A stretch of DNA of 64,000 bases from Acinetobacter rathckeae (GCF_015627125.1 NZ_VTDO01000005.1:62001-126000), one strand, 5' to 3'; counted from the stretch's first letter, positions 52,731 through 62,867 are shown. Made by a program: numbers and translations. The notes: a model not told the origin generated them from the letters alone.

Positions 52731-53528
52731 TTACGTTGGCCAGTTTAACCATTGTGGGCCAAGTGCCACTTGAGGTAAATCAAATATTTCAGGGTAGCCT
52801 GCTTGAATAAAATATAGCCCATCTGGAGGTGCGGTCATGCCAGCGGCTTTACGGTCGAGTGCCGCAAAAATGGTATCTATATGATCTTCATCGTGGACGT
52901 GTTGTCCAATATCGAGTAAACAGCCAACAATATTACGTACCATATGATGTAGAAAACCATCTGCTTGAATGTCTAATACCATAAATGGCCCATGCTGGGT
53001 CAGTGTACAGTGAGAAACATGTCTGATTGGTTGGTTGGACTGGCAAGCTGCTGCACGGAAACTTTCAAAGTTATGTGTGCCCTCAAATTTCTTCGCTGCC
53101 TGTTGCATGGCTAAAAAGTCGAGTGGCGTGTGTATATGGGTGACTTGCTTATGCAATAGTGCAGGGCGATGCGGTGCGTTATAAATCACATAACGATAAC
53201 GCCGTGAGTTGGCTTTAAAACGTGCATGAAAGTCATCATTCATGCGTTTAATCCACTGTACCGAAATATCTTTTGGAAGTTGGCTATTTGTACCTCTAAC
53301 CCAACCGTGATCGGTACGATCAGATGGACTATCAAAATGTGCGACCATATTGGTGGCGTGTACGCCTGCATCGGTACGGCCTGCACCATGTAAAATAACG
53401 CTGTGGTTTGCGACTTTACTGAGTACCTGCTCTAAGGTTTCTTGTACACTCACCACACCTGCTTGTTGGGTTTGCCACCCTCGGTAGTGTGTACCGCAAA
53501 ACTCAATTCCTATGGCATAACGTTGCAT
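52731..53528 (-). CDS. truA: tRNA pseudouridine(38-40) synthase TruA
   Basis: The 265-residue enzyme makes pseudouridine at positions 38-40 of tRNA. Catalytic Asp53 lies in the GRTDAGVHA motif; the N-terminal EFCGTHYRGWQ and the FLHHMVRNIVG motif are conserved. It lies 12 bp after the asparaginase gene and completes the asd-fimV-truA order known from Pseudomonas. Confidence 0.96.
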   Translation of the reverse strand: MQRYAIGIEFCGTHYRGWQTQQAGVVSVQETLEQVLSKVANHSVILHGAGRTDAGVHATNMVAHFDSPSDRTDHGWVRGTNSQLPKDISVQWIKRMNDDFHARFKANSRRYRYVIYNAPHRPALLHKQVTHIHTPLDFLAMQQAAKKFEGTHNFESFRAAACQSNQPIRHVSHCTLTQHGPFMVLDIQADGFLHHMVRNIVGCLLDIGQHVHDEDHIDTIFAALDRKAAGMTAPPDGLYFIQAGYPEIFDLPQVALGPQWLNWPT

Positions 53529-53540
53529 GTAAACCTCAAA

Positions 53541-54518
53541 CTATGTTGCATCTGCCCAATGTTGACGATATTGGCTGACGTGCTGATAGGTTAAATATAA
53601 TTTTAAAATTTTGGCATATAAGTCGGCATGGCCTATACCGTCTGAAACCATAATATCGGCATCTTTCACCCATTGGCTAATGGCATAGCGTTGGTCAAGG
53701 CTTCCAAATGTGACTTGCGTGGTGAGTATGGCCAAACAGTTTTGTTGTTGTAAGTGTTTAATGTGCTGAACAATCTGTGGATTCGTTGCAATATTACCTG
53801 TACCAAAACCTTGTAAGATTAAAAAGTCAGGAGCTTGTGTCGCAATCAGTTGTAGTTGCTTTTGAAGTTGTTGTTGTTCAGTTGGTTGTAGCATCAAATT
53901 CATGATGTTGAGTGTTTCTGCACGTGTAATATCTGCATCTGTGACAATATGTGCGATTTGCGGTTTTGTAAGTTGTTCTGTGCTTGAAACACCTTTAAAT
54001 GCATGCAGGGCAGTGGTGTGGTATTTAATCACACTATGGCCATGGAATAGCTGTCCATTAAAGCTTAGGTGTACTCCACTGGTAACATGGCTAATATGTT
54101 CAAGTGCATGTCGTAGGTTATCTAAAGCATCTGTCGTGGTACGTACAGCTGAGCCGTCAGTGTTGAGTAAAGGGTATTGGCTTCCTGTTAAAATAACAGT
54201 GCAACTTTGTGCTAAAAAGCGTGTTAGTACGGCACTGGCATAACTTAAAGTATCTGTACCATGAATAATAATAAATTTTTGGATTTGCTTTTCGTGTTGT
54301 AATTGCTGAATAAATTGAATCAAGCGTAACCAAGTTTTGGCTGTGCAGGCACTACTGTCAATAATATCTGGTGCGGCGTAGCAGTCAAAATCGACTGTAC
54401 TGTAAGGGCGAATGATGGATTGTAGCTGAGGTAAAAACTCAGTGTGGGGCATTGGACTGAGTGGAGATCCGACACAGCCGAATGTTCCACCCATATAAAT
54501 GACAGCAACTTTTGACAT
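53541..54518 (-). CDS. L-asparaginase family protein (type I-like)
   Basis: The 325-residue protein has the two catalytic threonine regions: YMGGTFGCVG at residues 8-17 (Thr12) and IIHGTDTLSYAS with the conserved Thr-Asp. The Lys of the charge-relay (near YPLLNTDGSAVRT) is in context. No signal peptide is present, so it is the cytosolic type I class. It is the gene between fimV and truA. Whether it hydrolyses asparagine rather than a related amide is unproven. Confidence 0.88.
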   Translation of the reverse strand: MSKVAVIYMGGTFGCVGSPLSPMPHTEFLPQLQSIIRPYSTVDFDCYAAPDIIDSSACTAKTWLRLIQFIQQLQHEKQIQKFIIIHGTDTLSYASAVLTRFLAQSCTVILTGSQYPLLNTDGSAVRTTTDALDNLRHALEHISHVTSGVHLSFNGQLFHGHSVIKYHTTALHAFKGVSSTEQLTKPQIAHIVTDADITRAETLNIMNLMLQPTEQQQLQKQLQLIATQAPDFLILQGFGTGNIATNPQIVQHIKHLQQQNCLAILTTQVTFGSLDQRYAISQWVKDADIMVSDGIGHADLYAKILKLYLTYQHVSQYRQHWADAT

Positions 54519-54564
54519 AAGACAATGTAATCATGAGCAAAAGTCTATGATAAATCGAACGGCT

Positions 54565-56151
54565 TTAAGATGCCATTTTATTTAGTAGTTGATCTACCTT
54601 GAGTTTCTGAGAGACTGAAAATTCAACATCAGGTACAGATAAAAGTTGCTTAGCACGCTCATATTCACCAATCGTGATGTACTCTGCGGCTAAATCAAGG
54701 TTGAGCTGTGCTTCATCAAGTTGTATTAATTCATCAAATTGATCAAGTAATACATCTGCTTTTGTTGCAGTAACTGTTGGCGATGTTTCAGCGACAATAT
54801 GATGCTGTTGTTGCGTGGTCAGATTGCCTGCTTCAGGTTCTTGTGCAGTGAACGTAAATTCAAGTGGTGTATTGGTCGCGTATTCTTCAGGTTTTTCTAG
54901 TGTGATTGAGCTTGTACCATCTGATACAGGGTCGGTGTCAAGTTCAATCGATTGAGGCGTTGCAAGTGAGGTTGTTTGGGTACTGTAATGAAGCGACTGA
55001 TCAGATGTTTCCTCTGTATTTAACAGAGAATCATTTTTTGTATCACTAATTTGATCTTCTGGTTCTAAAACGAAGTCTAAATGTCTTGCGCTTGTGAGAT
55101 CTGTTGCTGCGTCATTGTTGGTTGGCTGTTTTTCACTAAAGTTGAACTCTAGATCTGATGCAGGGTTTTGCGTTGGTGCGTGATTTATTTCATTTGAATG
55201 GTCGAATGTAAAATCGAGGTCTTTTAATTCAAATTGATCTTGTTGTACTTCATCTATTTGATCTTTGCTTACATCTGGTTCGAGTACAAGTGCTTGATCA
55301 GGTGTGTCTGTCTGCGTTTGATGGTCTGCATTATGGTGTGTTGAGTTAGCTTTTTCATGGTCTGGTTCAGTGCCATAGAAGTCTAGTAAGCCGAGATCAT
55401 CAGCCTTGTCTGTTTGGTTACTTGGTTTAGTTGCAGTATCTTGTGGCTTCTGGACTTGCTCATAAGACAGAGCAGGCACTTCAGTGCTAGGTGTATTTTC
55501 TACTAATGATTTATGGTGTTGAGTATCACTTTTTGTTTCATGACTTACCTGAGCTGTATGTTGCTCTGGAGTCTCTTTAGGTGCACTCGTGATGGTATTT
55601 TCTACTGTTTCATGGGTTAATTCAGTTGCTGCCACGGTTGCAGTTGATGCGGCTAAGGCAACTTTCTTTTCAGCATCTTGTTTTTTCTGTAGTTGATCTG
55701 CTGCAAATTCATGTTCAATATTTTCTATAATATCAAACAACTTTAATTGTTTAAGGTGCCCAATCAGCTGTTTAGTTGCAATTTCATCGTCTTGTTTGCG
55801 ATAGACCTGAGCAAGTAAAAGGTACAGTTGGTGTTGTTCTGGGTTATTGTTAAGCTCTTGGTTGATCTTTGCCTCAGCCAAAGAAAAGTTATTGGCATGA
55901 ATCAAGTCTTGAATTTGAGCAAAGGTTACGCTGTGGCTTTCTTGCTGTTTTTTACTGATTTGAGGTGCATCTTGATCTGGTACTGCCGTTTTTTCTGCAG
56001 CGACTGTTTCTTTTTTTGTTTTTGATGCTTTTTCTTTTACCTTTTTTGTTTTTTTCTCGGTGTGAGCATCATCTTTATTGGCTTGCTCTCTCTTTTTAAG
56101 AAATAGAGCAACAACGAGTAAAATGATACATGGAATAATATATATGAGCAT
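54565..56151 (-). CDS. FimV C-terminal half, membrane anchor and cytoplasmic TPR protein
   Basis: The 528-residue protein starts with a transmembrane helix (residues 2-20) and then KKREQANKDD, so its body is cytoplasmic. A Lys-rich stretch is followed by a TPR-like part (about 75-150), a very acidic Gln/Thr/Asp-rich region (about 180-430), and a terminal FimV C-terminal domain (LNLDLAAEYITIGEYERAKQLL). This is the layout of the cytoplasmic part of Pseudomonas FimV, a polar hub for type IV pili. It has its own ribosome-binding site (AAGG) and lies 65 bp after the FimV N-terminal gene. Confidence 0.8.
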   Translation of the reverse strand: MLIYIIPCIILLVVALFLKKREQANKDDAHTEKKTKKVKEKASKTKKETVAAEKTAVPDQDAPQISKKQQESHSVTFAQIQDLIHANNFSLAEAKINQELNNNPEQHQLYLLLAQVYRKQDDEIATKQLIGHLKQLKLFDIIENIEHEFAADQLQKKQDAEKKVALAASTATVAATELTHETVENTITSAPKETPEQHTAQVSHETKSDTQHHKSLVENTPSTEVPALSYEQVQKPQDTATKPSNQTDKADDLGLLDFYGTEPDHEKANSTHHNADHQTQTDTPDQALVLEPDVSKDQIDEVQQDQFELKDLDFTFDHSNEINHAPTQNPASDLEFNFSEKQPTNNDAATDLTSARHLDFVLEPEDQISDTKNDSLLNTEETSDQSLHYSTQTTSLATPQSIELDTDPVSDGTSSITLEKPEEYATNTPLEFTFTAQEPEAGNLTTQQQHHIVAETSPTVTATKADVLLDQFDELIQLDEAQLNLDLAAEYITIGEYERAKQLLSVPDVEFSVSQKLKVDQLLNKMAS

Positions 56152-56216
56152 ACCTATACCTTAAATTGTTATAGCTTATGTAATCTGAGTTAATTTGAGT
56201 GATTTAACATACCAAT

Positions 56217-57206
56217 TTATGAGCGGGAGTTTTTCTCGTTCAGTTGTTTGATCTGTTGTCTTAGGTCATTAATTCTTCCATTAATCACATCAAATTTAGC
56301 ATTTCTTTGTTTCATTTCGCGTTGCAAACGGGCAATTTCATGTTCTAAAGAACGAATGCGGGCTTTTGTTTGTAACAGTTCTTTTTGAATGTCTTCTGAC
56401 AATTGATCTGTACTGCGTTCAGCGGGCTTACGAGTAGCAGGTGTAGGTATCATTACGCTATCTTGAAGAGCCTTTTGAATGTGTTTTGAACCCCAAATAT
56501 TAATCTTCACGCCGGATTTGATATGGTTCATGTTATGTCGTGTAAATGCATTTGGGTTATCTGCTTTAATTTTTCTGGCAATATCATCAAGACGTTCGCC
56601 TGTTTGCGTTGCAATTTTTTCAGAAATAGACCATAGGGTGTCTTGTGGTTTGACCTTATAAATGAATTTTATATCATCATTATGATTTACAATAACATTA
56701 TTTGTATCATCTGTTGCTATTGCTTTAGATGTGGTTTTATTTTTTATATTATTTTCGTTGCTGCTAATGGCTACAGGGGAGAGCGTTTTTTCTTCATTGT
56801 GTGTTTCTGAGGCTGCATTATTTACTTTAAAAGGAATATTAATCCGTTTGAGGTATGGCATGTCTGACTCAGTCACTTTAAGCACAAAATTAATGCGTGA
56901 TGAGCGAATGGGTTTGTTTGAAGTGACTACAATTACACCAAAATTAGCCCCATTTTTACGTACAACAAACCCCATATCTTTACTATTAATCCCTAGCTTT
57001 GATACTTCGTCGTCATCTTCGATATTTACACGAATCGACTTAATATTTGTTGCTTCGCTATAAGGAACTTCCATATAAAGGAGTTGCTCTTTGGTTGACT
57101 GAATCACAGGCTGACCTAAAACAAGTGCATGGCCTGTTTGTGCCAAAAAGCATGTGAACAGTGCAGTAAGACAAAACTTTTGAGGTAAGGTCATAGCGTC
57201 AATCAT
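56217..57206 (-). CDS. fimV: FimV N-terminal half, periplasmic LysM and coiled-coil protein
   Basis: The 329-residue protein has a signal peptide (about residues 5-27), a FimV N-terminal periplasmic domain (LGQPVIQSTKEQLLYMEVPY), a LysM peptidoglycan-binding domain near residues 185-240 (YKVKPQDTLWSISEKIA), and a coiled coil at about 275-325. It ends just before the place where Pseudomonas FimV crosses the membrane. Position next to asd matches fimV. It lacks a membrane helix of its own, so it may be anchored by the wall or by its downstream partner. Confidence 0.82.
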   Translation of the reverse strand: MIDAMTLPQKFCLTALFTCFLAQTGHALVLGQPVIQSTKEQLLYMEVPYSEATNIKSIRVNIEDDDEVSKLGINSKDMGFVVRKNGANFGVIVVTSNKPIRSSRINFVLKVTESDMPYLKRINIPFKVNNAASETHNEEKTLSPVAISSNENNIKNKTTSKAIATDDTNNVIVNHNDDIKFIYKVKPQDTLWSISEKIATQTGERLDDIARKIKADNPNAFTRHNMNHIKSGVKINIWGSKHIQKALQDSVMIPTPATRKPAERSTDQLSEDIQKELLQTKARIRSLEHEIARLQREMKQRNAKFDVINGRINDLRQQIKQLNEKNSRS

Positions 57207-57267
57207 AATATTTAAAATGGGTGCTACTCTAATGTAGCGATAAGTTTTACATTTGTAAAATTTTTAT

Positions 57268-57295
57268 AAAAAAGCCAATCATTAGATTGGCTTTT
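57268..57295 (-). terminator. Terminator of asd
   Basis: An 11-bp stem (57270-57280 with 57285-57295) with a 4-base loop ends, on the minus strand, in a T run. It separates asd from fimV. Confidence 0.9.
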
Positions 57296-57311
57296 CAAGT
57301 GAATATGTGCG

Positions 57312-58430
57312 TTATTTGGCTTTATACTCAAGTAAAATTCTAAGCATACGGCGTAATGGTTCAGCAGCACCCCAAAGCAGTTGGTCACCTACGGTGAATG
57401 CCCCAAGGTATTCTTTACCCATGTTGAGCTTACGTAAACGGCCTACAGGAACAGTGAGTGTACCCGTGACGGCAACTGGTGATAGCTCATGTATAGAGGC
57501 TTCACGGGTATTTGGAATGACTTTCGCCCACTCATTTGACTGGCGAATCATGTCTTCAATTTCATCTAGAGGTACATCTTTACGTAGTTTGATGGTGAGT
57601 GCTTGCGAGTGGCAACGCATTGCACCAATACGTACACAGTGCCCATCAATGGGGATGATGCTCGAGTGACCTAAAATTTTGTTGGTTTCAGCTTGGGCTT
57701 TCCACTCTTCTTTTGATTGACCATTTTCAAGTTGCTTGTCGATATATGGAATCAAAGAACCTGCAAGTGGCACACCAAAGTTTGCTTTTGGAAAGTCAGT
57801 ACCACGTTGTAGCTGAGCCACTTCACGGTCGATATCTAAAATGGCCGATTTTGGGTCATCAAGTAATGTTTTTGTGTTGTTGTAGAGATAGCCCATGCTT
57901 GTAATCAGTTCACGCATGTTCTGTGCACCTGCACCAGAAGCTGCTTGATAGGTCATGGCACTCATCCATTCAACAAGGTTGTTTTGGAATAAAGAGCCTA
58001 ACCCCATGAGCATGAGTGACACGGTACAGTTACCGCCCACAAATGTGGTTGTCTCTTGCGTGAGTGCATTTTGAATGACATTTGCGTTCACAGGGTCGAG
58101 TACAATCACTGCATCATCTTTCATACGTAGTGTAGATGCTGCATCGATCCAGTAACCATTCCAACCAGTGGCTTTTAGTGGGCCATACACTTCGGTCGTG
58201 TAGTCACCACCTTGGCAGGTAATAATGACATCCATCTGTTTCAGACTGTCAATATCTGTTGCGTCCATAAGTGCTGGGGCGGTTTTGCCGCCAAAAGCAG
58301 GGGCTTCACCACCTGCGTTACTGGTAGAAAAATAAAATGGCTCGATGTGAGCAAAGTCATTTTCTTCAACCATACGTTGCATTAGAACAGAACCAACCAT
58401 TCCACGCCAACCGACCAGACCTACTTTCAT
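57312..58430 (-). CDS. asd: Aspartate-semialdehyde dehydrogenase
   Basis: The 372-residue enzyme makes aspartate semialdehyde with NADPH, for lysine, diaminopimelate, threonine and methionine. It has the nucleotide-binding [14 protein letters not shown] start and the catalytic Cys in [13 protein letters not shown]. The ATG at 58430 is preceded by GAGG; an upstream in-frame start would add 24 residues. Length is normal for the gammaproteobacterial form. Confidence 0.96.
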   Translation of the reverse strand: MKVGLVGWRGMVGSVLMQRMVEENDFAHIEPFYFSTSNAGGEAPAFGGKTAPALMDATDIDSLKQMDVIITCQGGDYTTEVYGPLKATGWNGYWIDAASTLRMKDDAVIVLDPVNANVIQNALTQETTTFVGGNCTVSLMLMGLGSLFQNNLVEWMSAMTYQAASGAGAQNMRELITSMGYLYNNTKTLLDDPKSAILDIDREVAQLQRGTDFPKANFGVPLAGSLIPYIDKQLENGQSKEEWKAQAETNKILGHSSIIPIDGHCVRIGAMRCHSQALTIKLRKDVPLDEIEDMIRQSNEWAKVIPNTREASIHELSPVAVTGTLTVPVGRLRKLNMGKEYLGAFTVGDQLLWGAAEPLRRMLRILLEYKAK

Positions 58431-58550
58431 GTCATTGTGCCTCGGTAGTGTATTAAAATAAAAAAGGACTTCCGAGTGTATCAAACCTAGTTTGAACTGC
58501 AATAGTAAGTTGCCGTGAAATACATGATTTTTTTAAGGGTTTAGCGCTAT

Positions 58551-59492
58551 TTATTGGTAAATGTTTGGGTAGCCTTCAGGTCTGGTTTTAAATCGTCGGT
58601 GAAACCACATATATTGGGTCGGTGCAATGCGTAGTTGTTGCTCGATGATTTGGTTAACCCGAGTGGCATCTTCAAGTTCGTTGTCTGAAGGCATGTGATC
58701 AAGGGCAGGCTCAATTAAGATTTTATAGTGTGGGTTTTTCTCATCGCCATCACGGTAAAAATACAGTGGAATAGCCACGGCTTTAGAGATTTTAAGTAAT
58801 CTTCGGTGTGCCGTGACCGTTGCAGCAGGTACACCAAAAAATGGGGCCATGACGCCTTGTTTAAGGCCAAAGTCTTGGTCTGGGCTGTACCAAATGGCAT
58901 CACCTGCTTTGAGCTGTTTGATGAGCCCTCGCATGTCGTCATGGTCTATTTGAGTTTTATAGATGGTGGCACGGCAACGGTAAATCAGCATGTCGAGCAG
59001 TGGGTTGTTTTGGGGTCTATACACGACATCAGGATTAAAATATTTGGAACAAATGTAGCCACCTGCATCAAGCAGGGTGCTGTGTGTGCCAAGCAGTAAA
59101 ATACCTTGTCCATTTTTTTGTGCATTTTCGAGGTGTTCTAAGCCTTCAATGCTGACCCGACCTTTAAACCACTGAGGTTTATACCATGCATTGAGTGTTT
59201 CAAAAACACCTAGCATCATGTCATGAAAGACTTGTTTACTTTGTTCATATACGTATTGTTCAGACCATTCAGGAAAGCAAACCTTTAAATTGGTGATGGT
59301 GGTTTTTTTACGTGATTTCAGTAAACTCCAGCATAGGTTTGCCAAAGCATGTGCAATTGCACGTTGTATCGGCCATGGCAAAATAGCAAGTAGCATGAGC
59401 AGTATAATAGATAGCCAGTTGAGCCAGTATTTGGGTTGTAAAAATTGGTAGTAAAATTTGCCTGGAATATACTGTGGGCTAGAGTTGCTCAT
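58551..59492 (-). CDS. Lipid A biosynthesis acyltransferase (LpxL/LpxM family)
   Basis: The 313-residue inner-membrane enzyme adds a secondary acyl chain to lipid A. It has an N-terminal transmembrane segment (about 25-45), the catalytic H-x4-D motif in LLGTHSTLLDAGG, and the PDQDFG motif later. The sequence suggests the LpxL (HtrB)-like group, but LpxL versus LpxM cannot be settled here. It follows asd on the same strand with no clear regulator. Confidence 0.87.
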   Translation of the reverse strand: MSNSSPQYIPGKFYYQFLQPKYWLNWLSIILLMLLAILPWPIQRAIAHALANLCWSLLKSRKKTTITNLKVCFPEWSEQYVYEQSKQVFHDMMLGVFETLNAWYKPQWFKGRVSIEGLEHLENAQKNGQGILLLGTHSTLLDAGGYICSKYFNPDVVYRPQNNPLLDMLIYRCRATIYKTQIDHDDMRGLIKQLKAGDAIWYSPDQDFGLKQGVMAPFFGVPAATVTAHRRLLKISKAVAIPLYFYRDGDEKNPHYKILIEPALDHMPSDNELEDATRVNQIIEQQLRIAPTQYMWFHRRFKTRPEGYPNIYQ

Positions 59493-59571
59493 AGATGAAA
59501 TGGTCGACGTTTAGATGAAAAAAACTGGGCTAGTTTAACATGATGTATTTGAGTTGTGATATGTGGCGGAT

Positions 59572-59964
59572 TTATTCTAGATCCACCGCATAGTTTAATT
59601 GTAATTCATCGCCCAGTTTGCCTCGAATCCCCCAATGTGAACGTGGCGTTTCAAATAGGGTAATTTCAATGTCTTGTGGTGATATGCCACACTGTTGTTG
59701 TATGTTTTGAAAGATTGTTCGTATGAGTTGTTTTTTATGGACTTCGCTACGTCCTTCAAACATAGATATTTCAATGATGGTGTAGTGTGCTGAGCGATCA
59801 TTGGGATAAATAAAATCTTCATGATGAAGTGCAATAAAGCGTTGAAAGCATTTGTCTTCGGGTAAATTGAAGCAATGAACCAATGCCTGATGAATGGCCT
59901 GTGAAAGTGTTGCTCTAAATTGACGAATTGTCTGCTGTTGAGCATATATTTTTATTTGTGACAT
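59572..59964 (-). CDS. Tautomerase-superfamily protein lacking Pro-1
   Basis: The 130-residue protein has the pattern of the Tautomerase_2 family: AIHQALVHCFNLPEDKCFQRF, then the EISMFEGRSEVHKKQLIRTI strand and the helix that follows. Active members use an N-terminal proline exposed by Met removal. Here residue 2 is Ser (MSQIKIYA), so the catalytic proline is absent and classical activity is doubtful. It could be an inactive paralogue. The start has no better alternative. Confidence 0.75.
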   Translation of the reverse strand: MSQIKIYAQQQTIRQFRATLSQAIHQALVHCFNLPEDKCFQRFIALHHEDFIYPNDRSAHYTIIEISMFEGRSEVHKKQLIRTIFQNIQQQCGISPQDIEITLFETPRSHWGIRGKLGDELQLNYAVDLE

Positions 59965-59993
59965 GTTTGACCTATTATTTTTATATGCAATGA

Positions 59994-60021
59994 CCCCAAA
60001 CCATCAACTGTTGGTTTGGGG
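59994..60021 (-). terminator. Hairpin after uup
   Basis: A 10-bp perfect stem with an 8-base loop lies between uup and the tautomerase gene. The T run after it is weak on the minus strand. Confidence 0.5.
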
Positions 60022-60031
60022 TGGATGCTGT

Positions 60032-61903
60032 TTATTTGCTATCTAAGGTGTCCCAACGCTCAAGTTTTTCAAGCAGTTGTTCTTCAATCTCTGCAAGGCG
60101 TTGGCTTGCAAGGGTCGCGGCCTCTGCATCTTTGAGAAACCAAGAACCATCAGCCAATTTGTCGGTCAGCTCAGTTTGCTCTCGCTCCAACTTTTCAATC
60201 TCTTGAGGCAGTTGCTCGAGCTCACGCTGATCTTTATAGCTGAGCTTGGTTTTTTGTGGCGTATTAGATTTTTCAGCCTTAGCACTGTCTTTTTTTACCG
60301 TTGTTGGGGTAATGCTCGGACGCTGTGCTAAATAATCTTGGTAGCCACCAATATATTCTGCAATACCACCTTTACCATCAAAGACCCATGTTGATGTGAC
60401 TACGTTATCCATAAAGGCACGGTCATGGCTAATCAGAAGTAGTGTGCCTTTGTATTCAGCAAGCATTTCTTCAAGTAGCTCTAAGGTCACCATGTCTAGG
60501 TCGTTGGTTGGTTCGTCCATCACAATCAGGTTAGATGGTTTGAGCAATAATTTTGCGAGTAACACACGGTTTCTTTCACCGCCAGAGAGTGCTTTAACTG
60601 GGGTGCGGGCACGTTCTGGTGAGAATAAGAAGTCTTGTAAGTAGCTTAAAATATGACGGCGTTGTCCATTTACATCGATGAAGTCTGAACCTTCAGAAAC
60701 GTTGTTGGCGACAGAGTTTTCTAAATCCAGTTGGTTACGCAATTGGTCAAAATATGCAATTTCAAGTTGTGTGCCTGTTTTGACTTCGCCTGTATGTGCG
60801 ATTTCACCCAAAATGGCTTTGATAAGCGTGGTTTTACCCACACCGTTGTCACCGACAAGGCCAATACGGTCACCACGCATCACGACGGTTGAAAAGTTAT
60901 TAATGAGTAATGCATCATCATAACGGACAGATAGGTTTTCAATATCAAACACCAGTTTGCCTGAGCGTTGGGCCTCTTGTACGCCCATGTTGACTTTGCC
61001 TTGCTGAGAGCGACGTGCCTTAGAGGTTTCTCTAAGTGCTTTTAATGCACGTACACGGCCTTCGTTACGGGTACGACGGGCTTTAATGCCTTGACGAATC
61101 CATGCTTCTTCTTCAGCCAGTTTTTTATCAAATAGTGCATTTTGTTTTTCTTCTGCTTCCATTTGTTGGGCTTTGAGTTCGAGGTAGCGTGAGTAGTTAC
61201 CCTCATAGCTACGCAGTGTGCCACGGTCTAGCTCGACAATACGGGTGGCTAAACGATCTACAAATGAACGGTCATGTGAAATAAACAGTAAAGTGAGATT
61301 GTTTTGTTCAAGTAAAAACTTTTCAAGCCATTCAATGCTTTCGACATCTAAATGGTTGGTTGGTTCGTCAAGCAGTAAAATATCTGGTTGTGTAAGCAGG
61401 GCTCTTGCCAGTAACACACGGCGTTTTCGCCCACCAGATAAGTCGGCAAGGTCTGCTTCTGGGTCTAAGCCCATTTTCGCTAAAATGGTGTTGACCTTGG
61501 TTTCTAGTGACCAACCATCAAGCTGATCCATTTTGTGCTGTAAATCACCCATGTGTTCACAGGCTTGCATATCACCCATGACACAGGCATCGCTGGCTTC
61601 ATTGTATTGTCTTAAAATTTGGGCAACTTCGCCTGCACCATCTGCCACAATGTCGGCCACTCGGCCATTATCCATGGGTACATCTTGGGTGAGCATCGAT
61701 ACGCTCAGTCCATTTTGTATGAGTACTTCGCCTTGGTCGGCATGTAATGAGCCTTCAACAAGCTTGAGTAGTGTAGACTTACCTTCACCATTACGGCCAA
61801 TTAAACATACTCGCTCGCCACGTTCTAAGGTAAAATTTGCGCCGTCGAGGAGGGCAGGGCCACCAAATGCAAGTTGGACGTCCCTTAGTGTAATATAGGC
61901 CAT
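60032..61903 (-). CDS. uup: ABC-F ATPase Uup
   Basis: The 623-residue protein has two ABC modules, no membrane domain, and a C-terminal Lys/Glu-rich coiled-coil. Walker A motifs are GRNGEGKSTLL and GDNGVGKTTLI; signature motifs are LSGGRKRRVLLARAL and LSGGERNRVLLAKLL. The C-terminal coiled coil is the DNA-binding tail of Uup. ABC-F proteins act on the ribosome; Uup also affects DNA excision of transposons in E. coli. It is divergent from slyX. Confidence 0.94.
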   Translation of the reverse strand: MAYITLRDVQLAFGGPALLDGANFTLERGERVCLIGRNGEGKSTLLKLVEGSLHADQGEVLIQNGLSVSMLTQDVPMDNGRVADIVADGAGEVAQILRQYNEASDACVMGDMQACEHMGDLQHKMDQLDGWSLETKVNTILAKMGLDPEADLADLSGGRKRRVLLARALLTQPDILLLDEPTNHLDVESIEWLEKFLLEQNNLTLLFISHDRSFVDRLATRIVELDRGTLRSYEGNYSRYLELKAQQMEAEEKQNALFDKKLAEEEAWIRQGIKARRTRNEGRVRALKALRETSKARRSQQGKVNMGVQEAQRSGKLVFDIENLSVRYDDALLINNFSTVVMRGDRIGLVGDNGVGKTTLIKAILGEIAHTGEVKTGTQLEIAYFDQLRNQLDLENSVANNVSEGSDFIDVNGQRRHILSYLQDFLFSPERARTPVKALSGGERNRVLLAKLLLKPSNLIVMDEPTNDLDMVTLELLEEMLAEYKGTLLLISHDRAFMDNVVTSTWVFDGKGGIAEYIGGYQDYLAQRPSITPTTVKKDSAKAEKSNTPQKTKLSYKDQRELEQLPQEIEKLEREQTELTDKLADGSWFLKDAEAATLASQRLAEIEEQLLEKLERWDTLDSK

Positions 61904-61939
61904 AATGTTTCCTAAAGTTTTAAAATACAGGAGTGTGAA

Positions 61940-62182
61940 ATGACAACACCAGTAAATGATGATTGTGGTTTATTGTCCGCACCCATTGAAGATTTGCAAG
62001 TGCGTATTGCATTTTTAGATGATTTGGTTGAGCAGTTAAATCAGCAATTGGTTTGCCAGCATCAGGAAATCAGTGTGTTAAAAAAGCAAATGCAATTGTT
62101 GTATCAGCGTGTAGAAAATGCAGATTTATCGGAAGGAATCACTGCATTTGATCCATTTACCAATAAGCCACCGCATTACTAA
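61940..62182 (+). CDS. slyX: SlyX family protein
   Basis: This is an 80-residue soluble coiled-coil protein (IEDLQVRIAFLDDLVEQLNQQL) with the family's C-terminal PPHY. SlyX is conserved in gammaproteobacteria without a known function. It is divergent from uup by 36 bp. Confidence 0.88.
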   Translation: MTTPVNDDCGLLSAPIEDLQVRIAFLDDLVEQLNQQLVCQHQEISVLKKQMQLLYQRVENADLSEGITAFDPFTNKPPHY

Positions 62183-62867
62183 TATGCTGTTGCAAACGTA
62201 GCTATATTAGCATAGATATGGGAGTGTACTTTTTTATAATAGATGAATAATGCCTAATGCATAAATTTTTATGTATCAGTAAATTCATTGTGGCTTTATT
62301 TCAAGGTATATAAATGTATGTAATATCTAAGATGACCTTGAGCCATTTATAGGTAGGTCAAAAGATGATGATATTGGTTTGGCTGTTGTGGGCAGGATAG
62401 CTAAACCCACAAGTTATAATGAAAGCATACTTGCGTTATTTCTCCTCTAAGCCCAACTGTCATTTCTGTGTCGTTTGATTGTAACTATTTCTGAACGGCT
62501 AAAATGCGAAATCTGTATTGACTAATATGATTTCAAAAGACAAAAAACAGCTCACCGATATTTAATCAGAGACGACCTACCTAGATCGTAAAATACGCAG
62601 TGATTTTACGGTTTATCATCAAAATAATATCTACTATTTATATTAGTTCGGTTTGTGCACAGTGCTGTATCACAGTGATTGTCATATATTTGTGCTTAGA
62701 TCGATCAAGACATATTAAAAATAGAAATAGTTATTGAAAATCTATTATTCAAGATTACTATACAGCATTATTGATGGCCGAGCGTTGTGTAAATGTGCAC
62801 AATGCTTGCCTTTTCTATTCAGATTATGTAAACCTAATAGCAAGGTTTGTAGGAGATGATTGCGACT
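62183..62867. other. AT-rich intergenic region between slyX and the topA upstream gene
   Basis: These 685 bp hold no convincing gene. A 7-bp stem with a long loop (62386-62412) is the only hairpin I noticed, with no T run. The frames are broken by many stops. The promoter of the next gene should be here. Confidence 0.5.

Noticed and set aside
62520..62720. Possible decayed gene in the slyX-topA gap
   Set aside because: The longest frames of about 26 codons are no longer than expected by chance, and no family is recognisable.
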